NCBI RefSeq assembly: GCF_003122205.1
Contig: NZ_QEYE01000001.1
Span: 248,001-312,000 of the forward strand
Origin: Maritimibacter sp. 55A14
Lineage (GTDB): Bacteria > Pseudomonadota > Alphaproteobacteria > Rhodobacterales > Rhodobacteraceae
Reading direction: 5' to 3'
DNA length: 64,000 bases
How positions within the stretch are numbered: the stretch's first letter is position 1; the number at the start of each line of letters is the position of its first letter. Made by a program: the position numbers and the translations under genes. This document shows, one piece after another, positions 7,807 through 16,834 of the stretch. The notes below the pieces were generated by a model that searched no databases, had not been told where the DNA came from, and was given only the letters and a program-made list of their open reading frames with translations.

Positions 7807-9474
7807 ATGGAACAGACAGCCGACATGGTGATCCTGAACGGGCGTGTCCTGACGATGGAAGATACGCACCCGCGGGCCGAAGCGCTGGCCTTGCGCGGGA
7901 GGCGCATCCTGGCGGTGGGCGGCACGGACGAGATCCGCGCCCTGGCCGGGCCGGGCACGCGCATCGTCGATGCCGGGGGCAATACCGTGCTGCCGGGCTT
8001 CATCGACAGCCATGTGCATCTCTTCCAGGGCTCCGCCGGGCTGGATTTCCTGTCCCTCGACACGGTGCGCGGGGCCGAGGCGCTGGCGGAGGCGATCCGG
8101 GGCTATGCCGCCGCCCGCCCCGACGAGCCGCTCATCGTCGGCACGGGGGCCAATTACGGGCTGATCGGCGGGCGCAACCCGACCCGTCACGACCTCGACG
8201 CGATCCTGGCGGAGCGCCCCGTGGCGCTGCTGGCCCCCGATATCCACACCGTCTGGGCCAATACCCGCGCGCTTGAGATGGCCGGATTGCTGGACGGGGC
8301 CGTTTGCCCGGAAGGCTCCTCGGTGGTGATGGGAGCGGACGGGCGCGCGACGGGCGAGTTGCTGGAGACCGGCGCCTTCGGACCGGTCCTGAAGCTTTCG
8401 CGCACCGGTGGGCGCGACATGCTGGGCTATGTCACCGGCGCCGACCCGGAACCGCCCGCAACCGCCGCCGAGCGCGCCGCCGACAAGGCGCTCATTGCCC
8501 GCGGCCTGGCGCATGCCGCCGCGCGGGGCATAACGACGCTGCACAACATGGACGGCAATTTCTACCAGTTGGAGCTGCTCGACGAGATGGAGGCCGCGGG
8601 CGATCTCATCTGCCGGATCCAGATCCCATTTCACCTCAAGAATTTCGACCCGCTCGAGCGGCTGGCGGAGGCGGCGGAAATGCATGCGCGTTACCGGGGC
8701 GAGCGGCTCTGGTCCGGGCGGGTCAAGATGTTCATGGACGGGGTGATGGAAAGCCGCACCGCGCTGATGCTGCGCGACTATCCCGACAGTCCGGGCAATG
8801 CCGGCGAGGCGGTCTTCCAGCCGGAGCATTTCAACGCCGCGTGCATCCGCGCCGATGCGCTGGGGCTGCAGATCAGCGTCCACGCGATCGGCGATCTGGC
8901 GGTGCGGCGCACCCTTGACGGCTATGCCGCGGCGCGGCGTGCCAACGGGCCGCGCGACAGCCGCCACCGGATCGAGCATATCGAGAGCATCCATCCCGAC
9001 GACCTGCCGCGCATCCACGGGCTGGGCGCCGTCGCGTCGATGCAGCCGCGCCACGCCGCCTTCGCGGGCTTCTTCGACCCGCCCGCGCCGGACACGGTGC
9101 TCCATGCCGACCAGTTGCCGCTGGCCTTCGCCTGGGCCGATATCCGGCGCAGCGGCGCGCCGCTGGTCTTCTCCACCGACTGGCCGGTGGTGCCCGTGGA
9201 CGTGATGCCCAACATCCAGGCGGCCGTGGCGCCGCGCGACCTGGGGCCGGGCTGGGGCGACCAGCGGCAAGGGCTGATGGAGACGCTGGCCTCCTACACG
9301 CGCGGCAATGCCTGGGTGGAGTTCTCGGAAGGCGAGAAGGGGCAGCTCGTGGCGGGACAATTCGGCGATGTGGTCGTGCTCGACGCCGACCTGGAGGCCA
9401 CTCCGCCGGAAGCCATTGGTGCGGTCGCGCCCATGATGACGATCTGCGGCGGGTGCGTGACTTACGAGGCCTGA
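7807..9474 (+). CDS. YtcJ-like metal-dependent amidohydrolase
   Basis: The 555-residue protein has the amidohydrolase-3 layout: an N-terminal beta-sandwich part, then GFIDSHVHL with the metal-binding His69-x-His71, a central barrel with HAIGDLAVRRTLDGY and RIEHIESIHP, and an FSTDWPVVPVDVMPNI segment carrying the Asp ligand. The family hydrolyses amide or imide bonds, mostly of unknown substrates, in the cytoplasm. It is divergent from the LuxR gene. AGCGG, a weak ribosome-binding site, precedes the ATG. It may act on the compound imported by the neighbouring transporter, which is an inference. Confidence 0.85.
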   Translation: MEQTADMVILNGRVLTMEDTHPRAEALALRGRRILAVGGTDEIRALAGPGTRIVDAGGNTVLPGFIDSHVHLFQGSAGLDFLSLDTVRGAEALAEAIRGYAAARPDEPLIVGTGANYGLIGGRNPTRHDLDAILAERPVALLAPDIHTVWANTRALEMAGLLDGAVCPEGSSVVMGADGRATGELLETGAFGPVLKLSRTGGRDMLGYVTGADPEPPATAAERAADKALIARGLAHAAARGITTLHNMDGNFYQLELLDEMEAAGDLICRIQIPFHLKNFDPLERLAEAAEMHARYRGERLWSGRVKMFMDGVMESRTALMLRDYPDSPGNAGEAVFQPEHFNAACIRADALGLQISVHAIGDLAVRRTLDGYAAARRANGPRDSRHRIEHIESIHPDDLPRIHGLGAVASMQPRHAAFAGFFDPPAPDTVLHADQLPLAFAWADIRRSGAPLVFSTDWPVVPVDVMPNIQAAVAPRDLGPGWGDQRQGLMETLASYTRGNAWVEFSEGEKGQLVAGQFGDVVVLDADLEATPPEAIGAVAPMMTICGGCVTYEA

Positions 9475-9498
9475 GCCGCGCTCCGCGCGGGATTTCCG

Positions 9499-9530
9499 CC
9501 TCCGGCGGGGATATTTGGAGCAAGAAGCAA
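9499..9530 (+). repeat. Short intergenic repeat (CCTCCGGCGGGGATATTTGG type)
   Basis: CCTCCGGCGGGGATATTTGG followed by AGCAAGAAGCAAG resembles short AT-cored sequences that recur in intergenic regions of this group. Related ATTT-containing elements occur here at 35377-35400 and 44317-44338. It lies just after the amidohydrolase stop. No function can be read. Confidence 0.35.
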
Positions 9531-9637
9531 GAAGAAGGGGCCGGCTCACGCTCGCGCGAGCGGCGGCGCGCCCGCGATTGCGCCGCGCGGCGTTCGGTGC
9601 TTTATGGATCGCGGTCGATCCAGGGGGCGATTGCGAC

Positions 9638-11260
9638 ATGACACGAACCATGCGGGCGGCGGATGTCCTGGCCCGGCGGCTTCACGAGGCGGGCTGCCGG
9701 ATGGCCTTCGGGATGCCCGGCGGCGAGGTGTTGACGCTCGTCGATGCGCTGGAGGCGGCGGGGATCGAGTTCCGGCTGGTCAAGCACGAGAACGCGGCAG
9801 GGTTCATGGCCGAGGGGCTCTGGCACCGGACCGGCGCGCCGGGGATCATGGTCGCCACGCTGGGACCCGGCGCGATGAACGGGGTCAATGTGGTGGCCAA
9901 CGCGCATCAGGACCGGGTGCCGTTGATCCTGCTCACCGGCTGCGTCGATGCGGTGGAGGAGGCGAGCTATACCCATCAGGTGATGAATCACCGCGCCGTC
10001 TTCGCCCCGATCACCAAGGCCAGCTTCCGACTGGAGCCGGACGCGGTGGACGCACAGGCCGACAAGGCGCTGGGGATCGCCACGGAGCCGCGCGCGGGGC
10101 CGGTCCATATCGACGTGCCGATCGCGGCGGCGGGCGCGGCGGTTGCGGTGCCGCCGCGGCCCGCGCGGCGGGCGGGCGCGGCGCCGCTCACCCCCGCGCC
10201 CGGCCCGGAACTGGAGCGCGCCCGCGCCTGGCTGGCGACCGCCGAGCGCCCGGCGATGCTGGTCGGGCTCGACGCGCTGGCCGAGGATGCGGGCGGGGCG
10301 ATCCGGGACTTCGCGGATGCCTGGCAGATACCCTTCGCTACCACCTACAAGGCCAAGGGGCTGGTGGACGAGGACCATCCGCTCTGCCTCGGCGGAGCGG
10401 GGCTCTCGCCGCTGGCCGACCGGTCGCTGGTGCCGCTTTTCGGGCAGGCCGACCTGGTGATCGCGGCGGGCTATGACCCGATCGAGATGCGTCCGGGCTG
10501 GCGCGATGCCTGGGACCCGGCGCACCAGAATGTGATCGACATCGCGCCGGTGCCCAACCATCATTACATGCACCAGGCCGGGCTGGCCTTCCAGAGCGGC
10601 GTGGGCCCGACCCTGGCCGCGCTCGGCCGGCCCGGACGCCTGCCACCGCGCTGGCCGGGCGGCGAGGATGAGGCCGCACGCGCGGCCCTGGCGTGCGCCT
10701 TCCCGCGCGACGGCGACTGGGGCCCGGCGGCGGTAATCGACACCTGCCGCAGCGCCCTGCCCCGCGACACGCTGGCTACCGCCGACAGCGGCGCGCACCG
10801 CATCCTGCTGTCACAGATATGGACCTGCCACGAGCCGCGCGGGCTGATGCAATCCTCTGGCCTGTGCACCATGGGCTGCGCCATCCCGCTGGCGATCGGC
10901 GCGCAGATCGGTGCGCCGGAGCGCCCCGTCGTGGCCTTCACCGGCGATGCGGGCTTCCTGATGGTGGCGGGCGAGCTGGCCACACTGGCGGAGACGGGAC
11001 TCGCCCCGATCATCGTGGTCTTCGCGGATGCGAGCCTGGCGCTGATCGAGCTCAAGCAGCGCGGCCAGCAGATGAAAAATGCCGGCGTCGATTTCGCGCG
11101 CCACGACTTCGCGGCCATCGCGCGCGGCTTCGGCGGGCATGGTCACGACGTAAGCAACCGCGCCGAGCTTCAGGCGGCGCTGGATCAGGCGCTGCGCGCC
11201 GACCGGTTCACGGTGATCGCGGCCCGGATCGAAAGGGGAGCTTATGACGGACGCATCTGA
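9638..11260 (+). CDS. Thiamine pyrophosphate-dependent enzyme (acetolactate synthase-like)
   Basis: The protein has 540 residues. The N-terminal Pyr domain holds the catalytic Glu in KHENAAGFMAEG, the middle domain covers about residues 185-330, and the C-terminal PP domain has GDAGFLMVAGELATL with a downstream metal-ligand region VFADASLALIELKQR. An Asp stands there where many relatives have Asn. I start at the ATG at 9638 because it matches the family N-terminus (AADVLARRLHEAG) and follows GGGGGCGA. The gene overlaps the following CoA-transferase gene by 17 nt. The family decarboxylates 2-oxo acids or forms acetohydroxy acids. No FAD- or substrate-specific motif lets me name the reaction. 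Confidence 0.8.
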   Translation: MTRTMRAADVLARRLHEAGCRMAFGMPGGEVLTLVDALEAAGIEFRLVKHENAAGFMAEGLWHRTGAPGIMVATLGPGAMNGVNVVANAHQDRVPLILLTGCVDAVEEASYTHQVMNHRAVFAPITKASFRLEPDAVDAQADKALGIATEPRAGPVHIDVPIAAAGAAVAVPPRPARRAGAAPLTPAPGPELERARAWLATAERPAMLVGLDALAEDAGGAIRDFADAWQIPFATTYKAKGLVDEDHPLCLGGAGLSPLADRSLVPLFGQADLVIAAGYDPIEMRPGWRDAWDPAHQNVIDIAPVPNHHYMHQAGLAFQSGVGPTLAALGRPGRLPPRWPGGEDEAARAALACAFPRDGDWGPAAVIDTCRSALPRDTLATADSGAHRILLSQIWTCHEPRGLMQSSGLCTMGCAIPLAIGAQIGAPERPVVAFTGDAGFLMVAGELATLAETGLAPIIVVFADASLALIELKQRGQQMKNAGVDFARHDFAAIARGFGGHGHDVSNRAELQAALDQALRADRFTVIAARIERGAYDGRI

Positions 11261-12464
11261 GGCACGCGGCGCACTGGACGGGGTGGTGGTGCTCGATCTC
11301 TCGCGCATCCTTGCGGGGCCCACCTGCACGCAGCTTCTGGCCGATCTGGGCGCCACGGTCTGGAAGATCGAGAACCCGGCCACCGGCGGCGACGACACCC
11401 GCGCCTGGGGCCCGCCCTATGCGCCCGACGGCCGGGGCGGAGACTCCGATCTCAGCGCCTATTTCATGTCCGCCAACCGAAACAAGCACTCGGTCGCGGC
11501 CGATCTGGCCGATCCCGCGGATCGGGCGATGCTGATGGACCTGGCCGCGCGCGCCGATATCGTCATCGAGAATTTCAAGCCCGACGGGCTGGAGCGGTTC
11601 GGGCTCGACGCCGAGAGCCTGCGCGCCGCCTATCCGGGGCTGGTTTACTGCTCGATCTCCGGCTACGGCCAGACCGGACCCAACCGCGACAAGCCGGGAT
11701 ACGACCTGATGGCGCAGGGCTGGGGCGGGATCATGAGCCTGACCGGCGCACCCGACGGCCCGCCGATGAAGGTGGGCGTCGGCATCGCCGACGTGATGTG
11801 CGGGATGTATGCCTGCGTGGGCATCCTGGCCGCGCTGCGCCACCGCGACGCCACCGGAGAGGGCCAACATGTGGAGATCGGCCTTGTGGACAGCCAGATG
11901 GCCTGGCTCATCAACGAGGGCACGAACTACCTGACCTCCGGCAAGTTGCCGCGGCGGCGCGGCAACGCGCATCCCAACATCGTCCCCTACGAGGTTTTCG
12001 CGGTGGCCGACGGGCATGTGATCGTCGCGGTGGGCAACGACGCGCAATTCGTACGGTTCTGCGATTTCCTGGGCCTGCCGGACCTGGCCGCCGACCCGCG
12101 TTTCGCCACCAACCCGGCGCGGCTGGAGCATCGTGAGACATTGATCCCGGTTATATCCGAAGCGCTGGCGCGCCTGCCCGCAGCCGCGGTCACCGAGAGC
12201 CTGGAGGCGCGCAAGGTGCCGGTCGGGCCGGTCCATACGGTCGATCAGGCGCTGGGCTCCGAACAGGCGCGGGCACGTGAAATGGTGGTGGAGGTCGCGC
12301 GGCCCGATGCGCCGCCTGTGCGGCTTCTGGGCAACCCGCTCAAATTCTCCGCAACGCCGGTAACATATCGTCGCGCGCCGCCTGCGCTGGGCGAGGGCCA
12401 AGCGGCGCTCGGGCGTTTCCTGGCGGCGACGCCGCCCAAGCAGGACTCAGGGGAGAACGATTAG
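11244..12464 (+). CDS. CaiB/BaiF-type (class III) CoA-transferase
   Basis: The protein has 406 residues. GVVVLDLSRILAGPTCTQLLADLGATVWKIENP is the hallmark N-terminus. FMSANRNKHSVAADL and the segment around residue 165, YDLMAQGWGGIMSLTG, with the catalytic Asp two residues into it, also match the family. These enzymes move CoA between acyl groups with covalent aspartyl-CoA intermediates. The ATG follows GAAAGGGGAGCTT and lies inside the end of the TPP-enzyme gene, so the two are probably coupled. A pair of CoA-transferase and TPP-decarboxylase recalls formyl-CoA transferase/oxalyl-CoA decarboxylase, but I see no specific evidence for oxalate. Confidence 0.87.
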   Translation: MTDASEARGALDGVVVLDLSRILAGPTCTQLLADLGATVWKIENPATGGDDTRAWGPPYAPDGRGGDSDLSAYFMSANRNKHSVAADLADPADRAMLMDLAARADIVIENFKPDGLERFGLDAESLRAAYPGLVYCSISGYGQTGPNRDKPGYDLMAQGWGGIMSLTGAPDGPPMKVGVGIADVMCGMYACVGILAALRHRDATGEGQHVEIGLVDSQMAWLINEGTNYLTSGKLPRRRGNAHPNIVPYEVFAVADGHVIVAVGNDAQFVRFCDFLGLPDLAADPRFATNPARLEHRETLIPVISEALARLPAAAVTESLEARKVPVGPVHTVDQALGSEQARAREMVVEVARPDAPPVRLLGNPLKFSATPVTYRRAPPALGEGQAALGRFLAATPPKQDSGEND

Positions 12465-12640
12465 ATTACAGAGAGTTGGCGCCGGTTCCTCGACCAATCC
12501 GGACGAACCGGCGGAAAGCCGCGCGCGGCCTGACATCCGGACACAATTGCGTTGGGTCGCGCCCTCCGGCATGGCAAAGCAACGGCAGCGATGCAAGTGA
12601 ATGTCGTGAAACGTTAACGGGTGATTCGAGAGGTACCGAG

Positions 12641-13996
12641 GTGCAGACCGACATTTACGGCAACGACATCTCCCTGGCGGCGGCGGACGCGGCCGAATCC
12701 TGGAACGCGATGATGCAGGCCTTCCTGGCGCATGGCGCATCGGTTCCCGATCACCTGGCCAGGGTTATCGCCGCCGAGCCGCAGTTCGGGCTGGCGCATG
12801 CGGTCAAGGGGCTCTTCATGCTGACCTTGGGCCGGCGCGAACTGGTCGCCGTTGCCGCGGAGGCGCTGGCCGCGGCCCGCGCGGCGCCCGGCGCGACCGC
12901 GCGCGAACGGCTCTATACCGAGGCGCTGGCCGAGTGGCTGGCCGGCCGGCCGACGCAGGCCGTCGCCCGGCTCGAGGCGGTCCTCGGGATGCATCCGCAG
13001 GACGCGCTGGCGATGAAGCTCAGCCATGCCATCCGCTTCATCATGGGCGACCGCCGTGGCATGCTCTCCTCGGTGGAGGCCGTGCTGCCCGCCTATGGCG
13101 CCGATCACCCCGCGCGCGGCTACCTGCTGGGCTGCCGGTCTTTCGCGCTGGAGGAGAACGGGTTCTTCGACGACGCCCGTCTGACCGGGATCGAGGGGAT
13201 GCAGTCGGCCCGCGACGACGCCTGGGGCCTGCACGCGGTGGCGCATGTTCACGACATGACCGCCAATTCCGCCGCCGGGCTGGCCTGGCTGGAAGCCAAT
13301 GAAGGCGCCTGGGACCATTGCAACAACTTCCGCTACCATGTCTGGTGGCACAAGGCGCTGATGCATCTCGACCAGGGCGATCTGGACAGCGTCTTCAGCC
13401 TCTACGACGCAAAGATCCGCAAGGATCACACCGACGATTTCCGCGACATCTCGAATGGAACCTCGCTGCTGATGCGGCTGGAACTGGACGGTCACGACGT
13501 GGGCAGCCGCTGGGAGGAACTGGCCGATCTGTCGGAGAACCGCATCGACGACGGCTGCCTGGTCTTCGCCGATCTGCATTACCTGCTAGCGCTGGTCGGC
13601 GACGGCCGCAAGGAGGCCGCGGCACGGCTCGTCGCGCGCATTTCCCGCGACGCAGATTCCGACGGCGTGGAAGTCGCGCGCATCTGCGCCGATCCGGGGC
13701 GCGCCGCCGCCGAGGGGCTGGAACTGTTCGGCGAAGGCGCCTATGCGCCCGCTTTCCACAGGCTGGCCAGCGCGCGGGCCGGCATGCAGCGCATCGGCGG
13801 CAGCCATGCCCAGCGCGACGTGTTCGAACGCCTGACGATCGACGCAGGCATCCGCGCGGGCTATCTCAACGATGCCGAGAAGATTATTTTGGAACGCTCC
13901 GCCATGCGCGCGGGCGCCGAGGACGCCTATGCCGCATCGCGCCGCGAACTGATCGGCCGGATGCGGCGGCAGGCCCTTGCGATGCCGGCGGAGTAG
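12641..13996 (+). CDS. TTC38-like tetratricopeptide repeat protein
   Basis: The 451-residue, mostly helical protein resembles the tetratricopeptide repeat protein 38 family: AVARLEAVLGMHPQDALAMKL, HAVAHVHDMTANSAAGLAWL and the conserved NNFRYHVWWHKALMHLDQGD region are recognisable. I start at the GTG at 12641 because GAGAGGTACC precedes it and upstream codons look non-coding, although the frame stays open to 12476. The biochemical role of this family is unknown. It lies 22 bp ahead of opgC and might share its transcript. Confidence 0.75.
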   Translation: MQTDIYGNDISLAAADAAESWNAMMQAFLAHGASVPDHLARVIAAEPQFGLAHAVKGLFMLTLGRRELVAVAAEALAAARAAPGATARERLYTEALAEWLAGRPTQAVARLEAVLGMHPQDALAMKLSHAIRFIMGDRRGMLSSVEAVLPAYGADHPARGYLLGCRSFALEENGFFDDARLTGIEGMQSARDDAWGLHAVAHVHDMTANSAAGLAWLEANEGAWDHCNNFRYHVWWHKALMHLDQGDLDSVFSLYDAKIRKDHTDDFRDISNGTSLLMRLELDGHDVGSRWEELADLSENRIDDGCLVFADLHYLLALVGDGRKEAAARLVARISRDADSDGVEVARICADPGRAAAEGLELFGEGAYAPAFHRLASARAGMQRIGGSHAQRDVFERLTIDAGIRAGYLNDAEKIILERSAMRAGAEDAYAASRRELIGRMRRQALAMPAE

Positions 13997-14018
13997 TGCA
14001 TTTAACGTCTGAACCGAA

Positions 14019-15326
14019 ATGACGACCGCGACAATCGACATGTCCGCTGCGCCCAAACCACCGCCGGCCCAGGGTCAGGCGTTTGCGCGCGCCGCTGCGG
14101 CGGCGAGCCCGGTTGCGCGCGAACGCGACATCCGGCTCGACTTCTATCGCGGGCTGGCAATGTTCATCATCCTCTTCGCCCATACGCCCGGCAATCTTTT
14201 CACAAGCTGGATCCCGGCGCGGTTCGGTTTCTCCGACGCGACCGAGATCTTCGTCTTCTGCTCCGGCATGGCCTCCGCGATCGCATTCGGCGCGGTCTAC
14301 GCCAATCGCGGCTGGCCAATGGGTTCGGCCCGGATCGCGTTCCGGGTCTGGCAGGTCTACTGGGCGCATGTCGGGCTCTTCCTGGCGGTGGCGGCCACCG
14401 TGGCGGCGCTCAACGCATCGGGGCTCTTCATGCGCGACTACGTGGCGCAACTGAACCTCTACCCGTTCTTCGAGGACACCGCCGCCAACTTGATCGGCCT
14501 GCTGACGCTGAGCTACGTGCCGAACTATTTCGACATCCTGCCGATGTATCTGGTGATCCTGGCGATGGTGCCGCTGATGATGGGGCTGGCGCGCATCGAC
14601 CCGCGGCTGGCGCTGGCGGGCTCGGCGCTGATCTGGGCGGCAACGCAGGTCGGCGGGTTTGCCCAGGGCGGCTATGAGGCGCTGGCCCCGCTCGCCGCGC
14701 GGCTGGAGTTTCTGCACCTGCCCGCCCAATACTGGTTCGAGCCGCCCAACAACACCCGCAACTGGTTCTTCAACCCGTTCGGCTGGCAACTGGTCTTCTT
14801 CACCGGCTTCGGCTTCATGCGCGGCTGGATACCGGCGCCGCCGGTGCGCCCCTGGCTGATCGGCCTGGCGCTTGCCGTGGTGCTGGTCAACATTCCGCTC
14901 AGCCATATCGGGATGCGCGAGCTGGGCACCGCCGACTGGGCGCGCGACTGGCGCATCGCCAACACGCCCTTCTTCGACAAGACCGATTTCGGGATCCTGC
15001 GCTACACGCATTTCCTGTCCCTGGCCTATCTGGGCTGGGTCGCGGCAGGCAGCGGCGGACACCGGCTGAAGGCGGACCCGCGCGGAATGCTGGGCGCCGC
15101 CTGGGGACGGCTGCTGCGCTGGATCCTCAAGGTCGGTCAGCAATCGCTGGCGGTCTTCATCACCTCCATGTGGCTTGCGCGGATCCTCGGCGTCTGGCTG
15201 GACGAGGCCGGCCGGAATCTGCCGACATTCTGGCTGGTTAACGTGACGGGTTGTGCCGTGCTGATCGCCGTGGCCTATGTGGCGGGTTGGTTCAAGAGCC
15301 ACCCCTGGCGCAAACCGAAGGTGTAA
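14019..15326 (+). CDS. opgC: OpgC-like membrane acyltransferase for periplasmic glucans
   Basis: The protein has 435 residues and about ten transmembrane helices. The N-terminal RDIRLDFYRGLAMFIILFAH, followed by WIPARFGFSDATEIFVFCSG, is characteristic of OpgC, which adds succinyl groups to osmoregulated periplasmic glucans at the inner membrane. The first 35 residues are Ala/Pro-rich and presumably cytoplasmic. It is followed after 2 bp by opgG and then opgH, so the modification gene leads the glucan operon here. Confidence 0.88.
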   Translation: MTTATIDMSAAPKPPPAQGQAFARAAAAASPVARERDIRLDFYRGLAMFIILFAHTPGNLFTSWIPARFGFSDATEIFVFCSGMASAIAFGAVYANRGWPMGSARIAFRVWQVYWAHVGLFLAVAATVAALNASGLFMRDYVAQLNLYPFFEDTAANLIGLLTLSYVPNYFDILPMYLVILAMVPLMMGLARIDPRLALAGSALIWAATQVGGFAQGGYEALAPLAARLEFLHLPAQYWFEPPNNTRNWFFNPFGWQLVFFTGFGFMRGWIPAPPVRPWLIGLALAVVLVNIPLSHIGMRELGTADWARDWRIANTPFFDKTDFGILRYTHFLSLAYLGWVAAGSGGHRLKADPRGMLGAAWGRLLRWILKVGQQSLAVFITSMWLARILGVWLDEAGRNLPTFWLVNVTGCAVLIAVAYVAGWFKSHPWRKPKV

Positions 15327-15328
15327 CG

Positions 15329-16834
15329 ATGTTGCGGCGTGCGTTCGTTTCCGGCCTGGCTGCCCTGGCCGCCGTTCCCGCGGTTCCGGGCGCCGCCCGC
15401 GCCGGTGCAGGCGCGCCCTTCGACCCCGACGCGCTGCGCCGCATGGCTCAGGAGCGCGCATCCCGGCCATTCACCCTCCGCCCGACGGTTCCGCAGGCCT
15501 GGCTCGACCTGAAATACGAGCAATACTCCACGATCCGCTACAAGCCCGAACAACAGGTCTGGCGCGACACCGACACGCCCCTTCGGATGGAGTTCTTTCC
15601 CAACGGGCTCTACTACCCTTTTGCGGTGGGCATCCATGTGGTCGAGAATGGCCGCACCCGGCGCGTGGCCTACGACCCCGCAGTCTTCGCACGCGGCGAC
15701 ACGGTGCCCGATCTGCCGCAAGGCGACGCGCTGGGGTATTCCGGCTTCCGCCTGCTGACCGAACTGGAGACGGCCGACATCTTCCAGGAATTCTTCGTCA
15801 TGCAGGGGGCGAGTTATTTCCGCGCCCATGCGCCGGGGCAGGTCTATGGCATCTCGGGGCGCGGGCTGGCGCTCAAGACCGCCGAGCCGGAGGGCGAGGA
15901 ATTCCCGGAATTCACTGACTTCTGGGTGCTGCGCCCCGAGCCCGGCGCCGAGGTCTTCCGCGTCTACGCGCTGCTCGACAGCCCCTCGACCACCGGACTC
16001 TACCGGTTCGACATCCGCCCCGGTCCGCTGATCGGCATGGAGGTGAGCGCCGAGCTTTTCCCGCGCAAGGCGATGACGCATGTCGGGCTGGGCGCGCTGA
16101 CCTCGATGTTTTTCTTCGACGAGACAAACCGCGACCAGCACCCGGATTTCCGGCCCGCCGTGCATGACAGTGACGGTCTGCTGATTTTCAACGGTGCGGG
16201 TGAGCGGCTGTGGCGGCCGCTGGCCAACCCAAAAACGCTTCAGGTCAGCGCCTTCCTTGACGAGAATCCCAAGGGTTTCGGGCTGATGCAGCGCGAGAGG
16301 CAGTTCGACGATTTCGCCGATCTGGTCGCGCGTTACGAACTGCGCCCGTCGCTCTGGGTGACGCCGGGCGAGGATTGGGGACGCGGCGCGGTGACGCTGG
16401 TGGAAATTCCCACCGACCGCGAGATCTACGACAATATCGTGGCCTATTGGCGCCCCGCCGAACTGATCGAGCCGGGCGCGTCCTACGCCTTCAGCTACCG
16501 GCTGGACTGGGGCGCGATGCCGGAGGGCGCGCGCGCCGTGGCGCCGGTGATCAACACCCGCATGGGGCCGCGCCACGAGGGCGGGATCGTCGTGGCGATC
16601 GACTTCGGACCCCATGCCGTGCTGCCCGACGACCCAGCGGAGCTGGGCCGCATGGTGCGGGCGACGCGCGGGCGGGTTGGCGATCCTTCGCTTAACCGCA
16701 ATCCCGAGACCGGCGGGCTGCGGCTCGATTTCACCTTCTTTCCCGAGGGCGCGACGCTCTCCGAAATGCGCGCGCAACTTACGCTGGACGGGCGCGGCGT
16801 GTCGGAAGTCTGGCTCTACAGGTGGACGGCATGA
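15329..16834 (+). CDS. opgG: Periplasmic glucan biosynthesis protein OpgG
   Basis: The 501-residue precursor starts with a signal peptide: MLRRAFVSGLAALAAVPAVP, then GAARA near residue 24. A twin arginine is present but without a full Tat consensus. The mature part matches MdoG/OpgG: PFDPDALRRMAQERA, FFPNGLYYPFAVGIHVVE, GYSGFRLLTELE, FFFDETNRDQHPDFRPAVHDSDGL and a C-terminal Ig-like domain. OpgG acts on the nascent beta-glucan in the periplasm. The ATG at 15329 lies 2 bp after opgC. The stop overlaps opgH by ATGA. Confidence 0.93.
   Translation: MLRRAFVSGLAALAAVPAVPGAARAGAGAPFDPDALRRMAQERASRPFTLRPTVPQAWLDLKYEQYSTIRYKPEQQVWRDTDTPLRMEFFPNGLYYPFAVGIHVVENGRTRRVAYDPAVFARGDTVPDLPQGDALGYSGFRLLTELETADIFQEFFVMQGASYFRAHAPGQVYGISGRGLALKTAEPEGEEFPEFTDFWVLRPEPGAEVFRVYALLDSPSTTGLYRFDIRPGPLIGMEVSAELFPRKAMTHVGLGALTSMFFFDETNRDQHPDFRPAVHDSDGLLIFNGAGERLWRPLANPKTLQVSAFLDENPKGFGLMQRERQFDDFADLVARYELRPSLWVTPGEDWGRGAVTLVEIPTDREIYDNIVAYWRPAELIEPGASYAFSYRLDWGAMPEGARAVAPVINTRMGPRHEGGIVVAIDFGPHAVLPDDPAELGRMVRATRGRVGDPSLNRNPETGGLRLDFTFFPEGATLSEMRAQLTLDGRGVSEVWLYRWTA

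Noticed and set aside
9549-9562. 14-bp perfect palindrome CGCTCGCGCGAGCG as an operator
   Set aside because: It is composed only of alternating GC-rich words that arise easily in this DNA, and it is not repeated at another promoter in the window.
7648-9651. Long minus-strand open frame opposite the YtcJ-like amidohydrolase
   Set aside because: It is a shadow of the plus-strand gene's codon bias. The plus-strand frame carries the HxH and other catalytic motifs.
11244-12464. Formyl-CoA:oxalate CoA-transferase (frc) with oxalyl-CoA decarboxylase (oxc) next to it
   Set aside because: The gene pairing is suggestive, but the TPP enzyme aligns by eye with general acetolactate synthase-like proteins and I see no oxalate-specific features.
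12476-12640. N-terminal extension of the TTC38-like gene
   Set aside because: The frame is open, but codon use is irregular, a good ribosome-binding site precedes the GTG at 12641, and the family N-terminus starts there.
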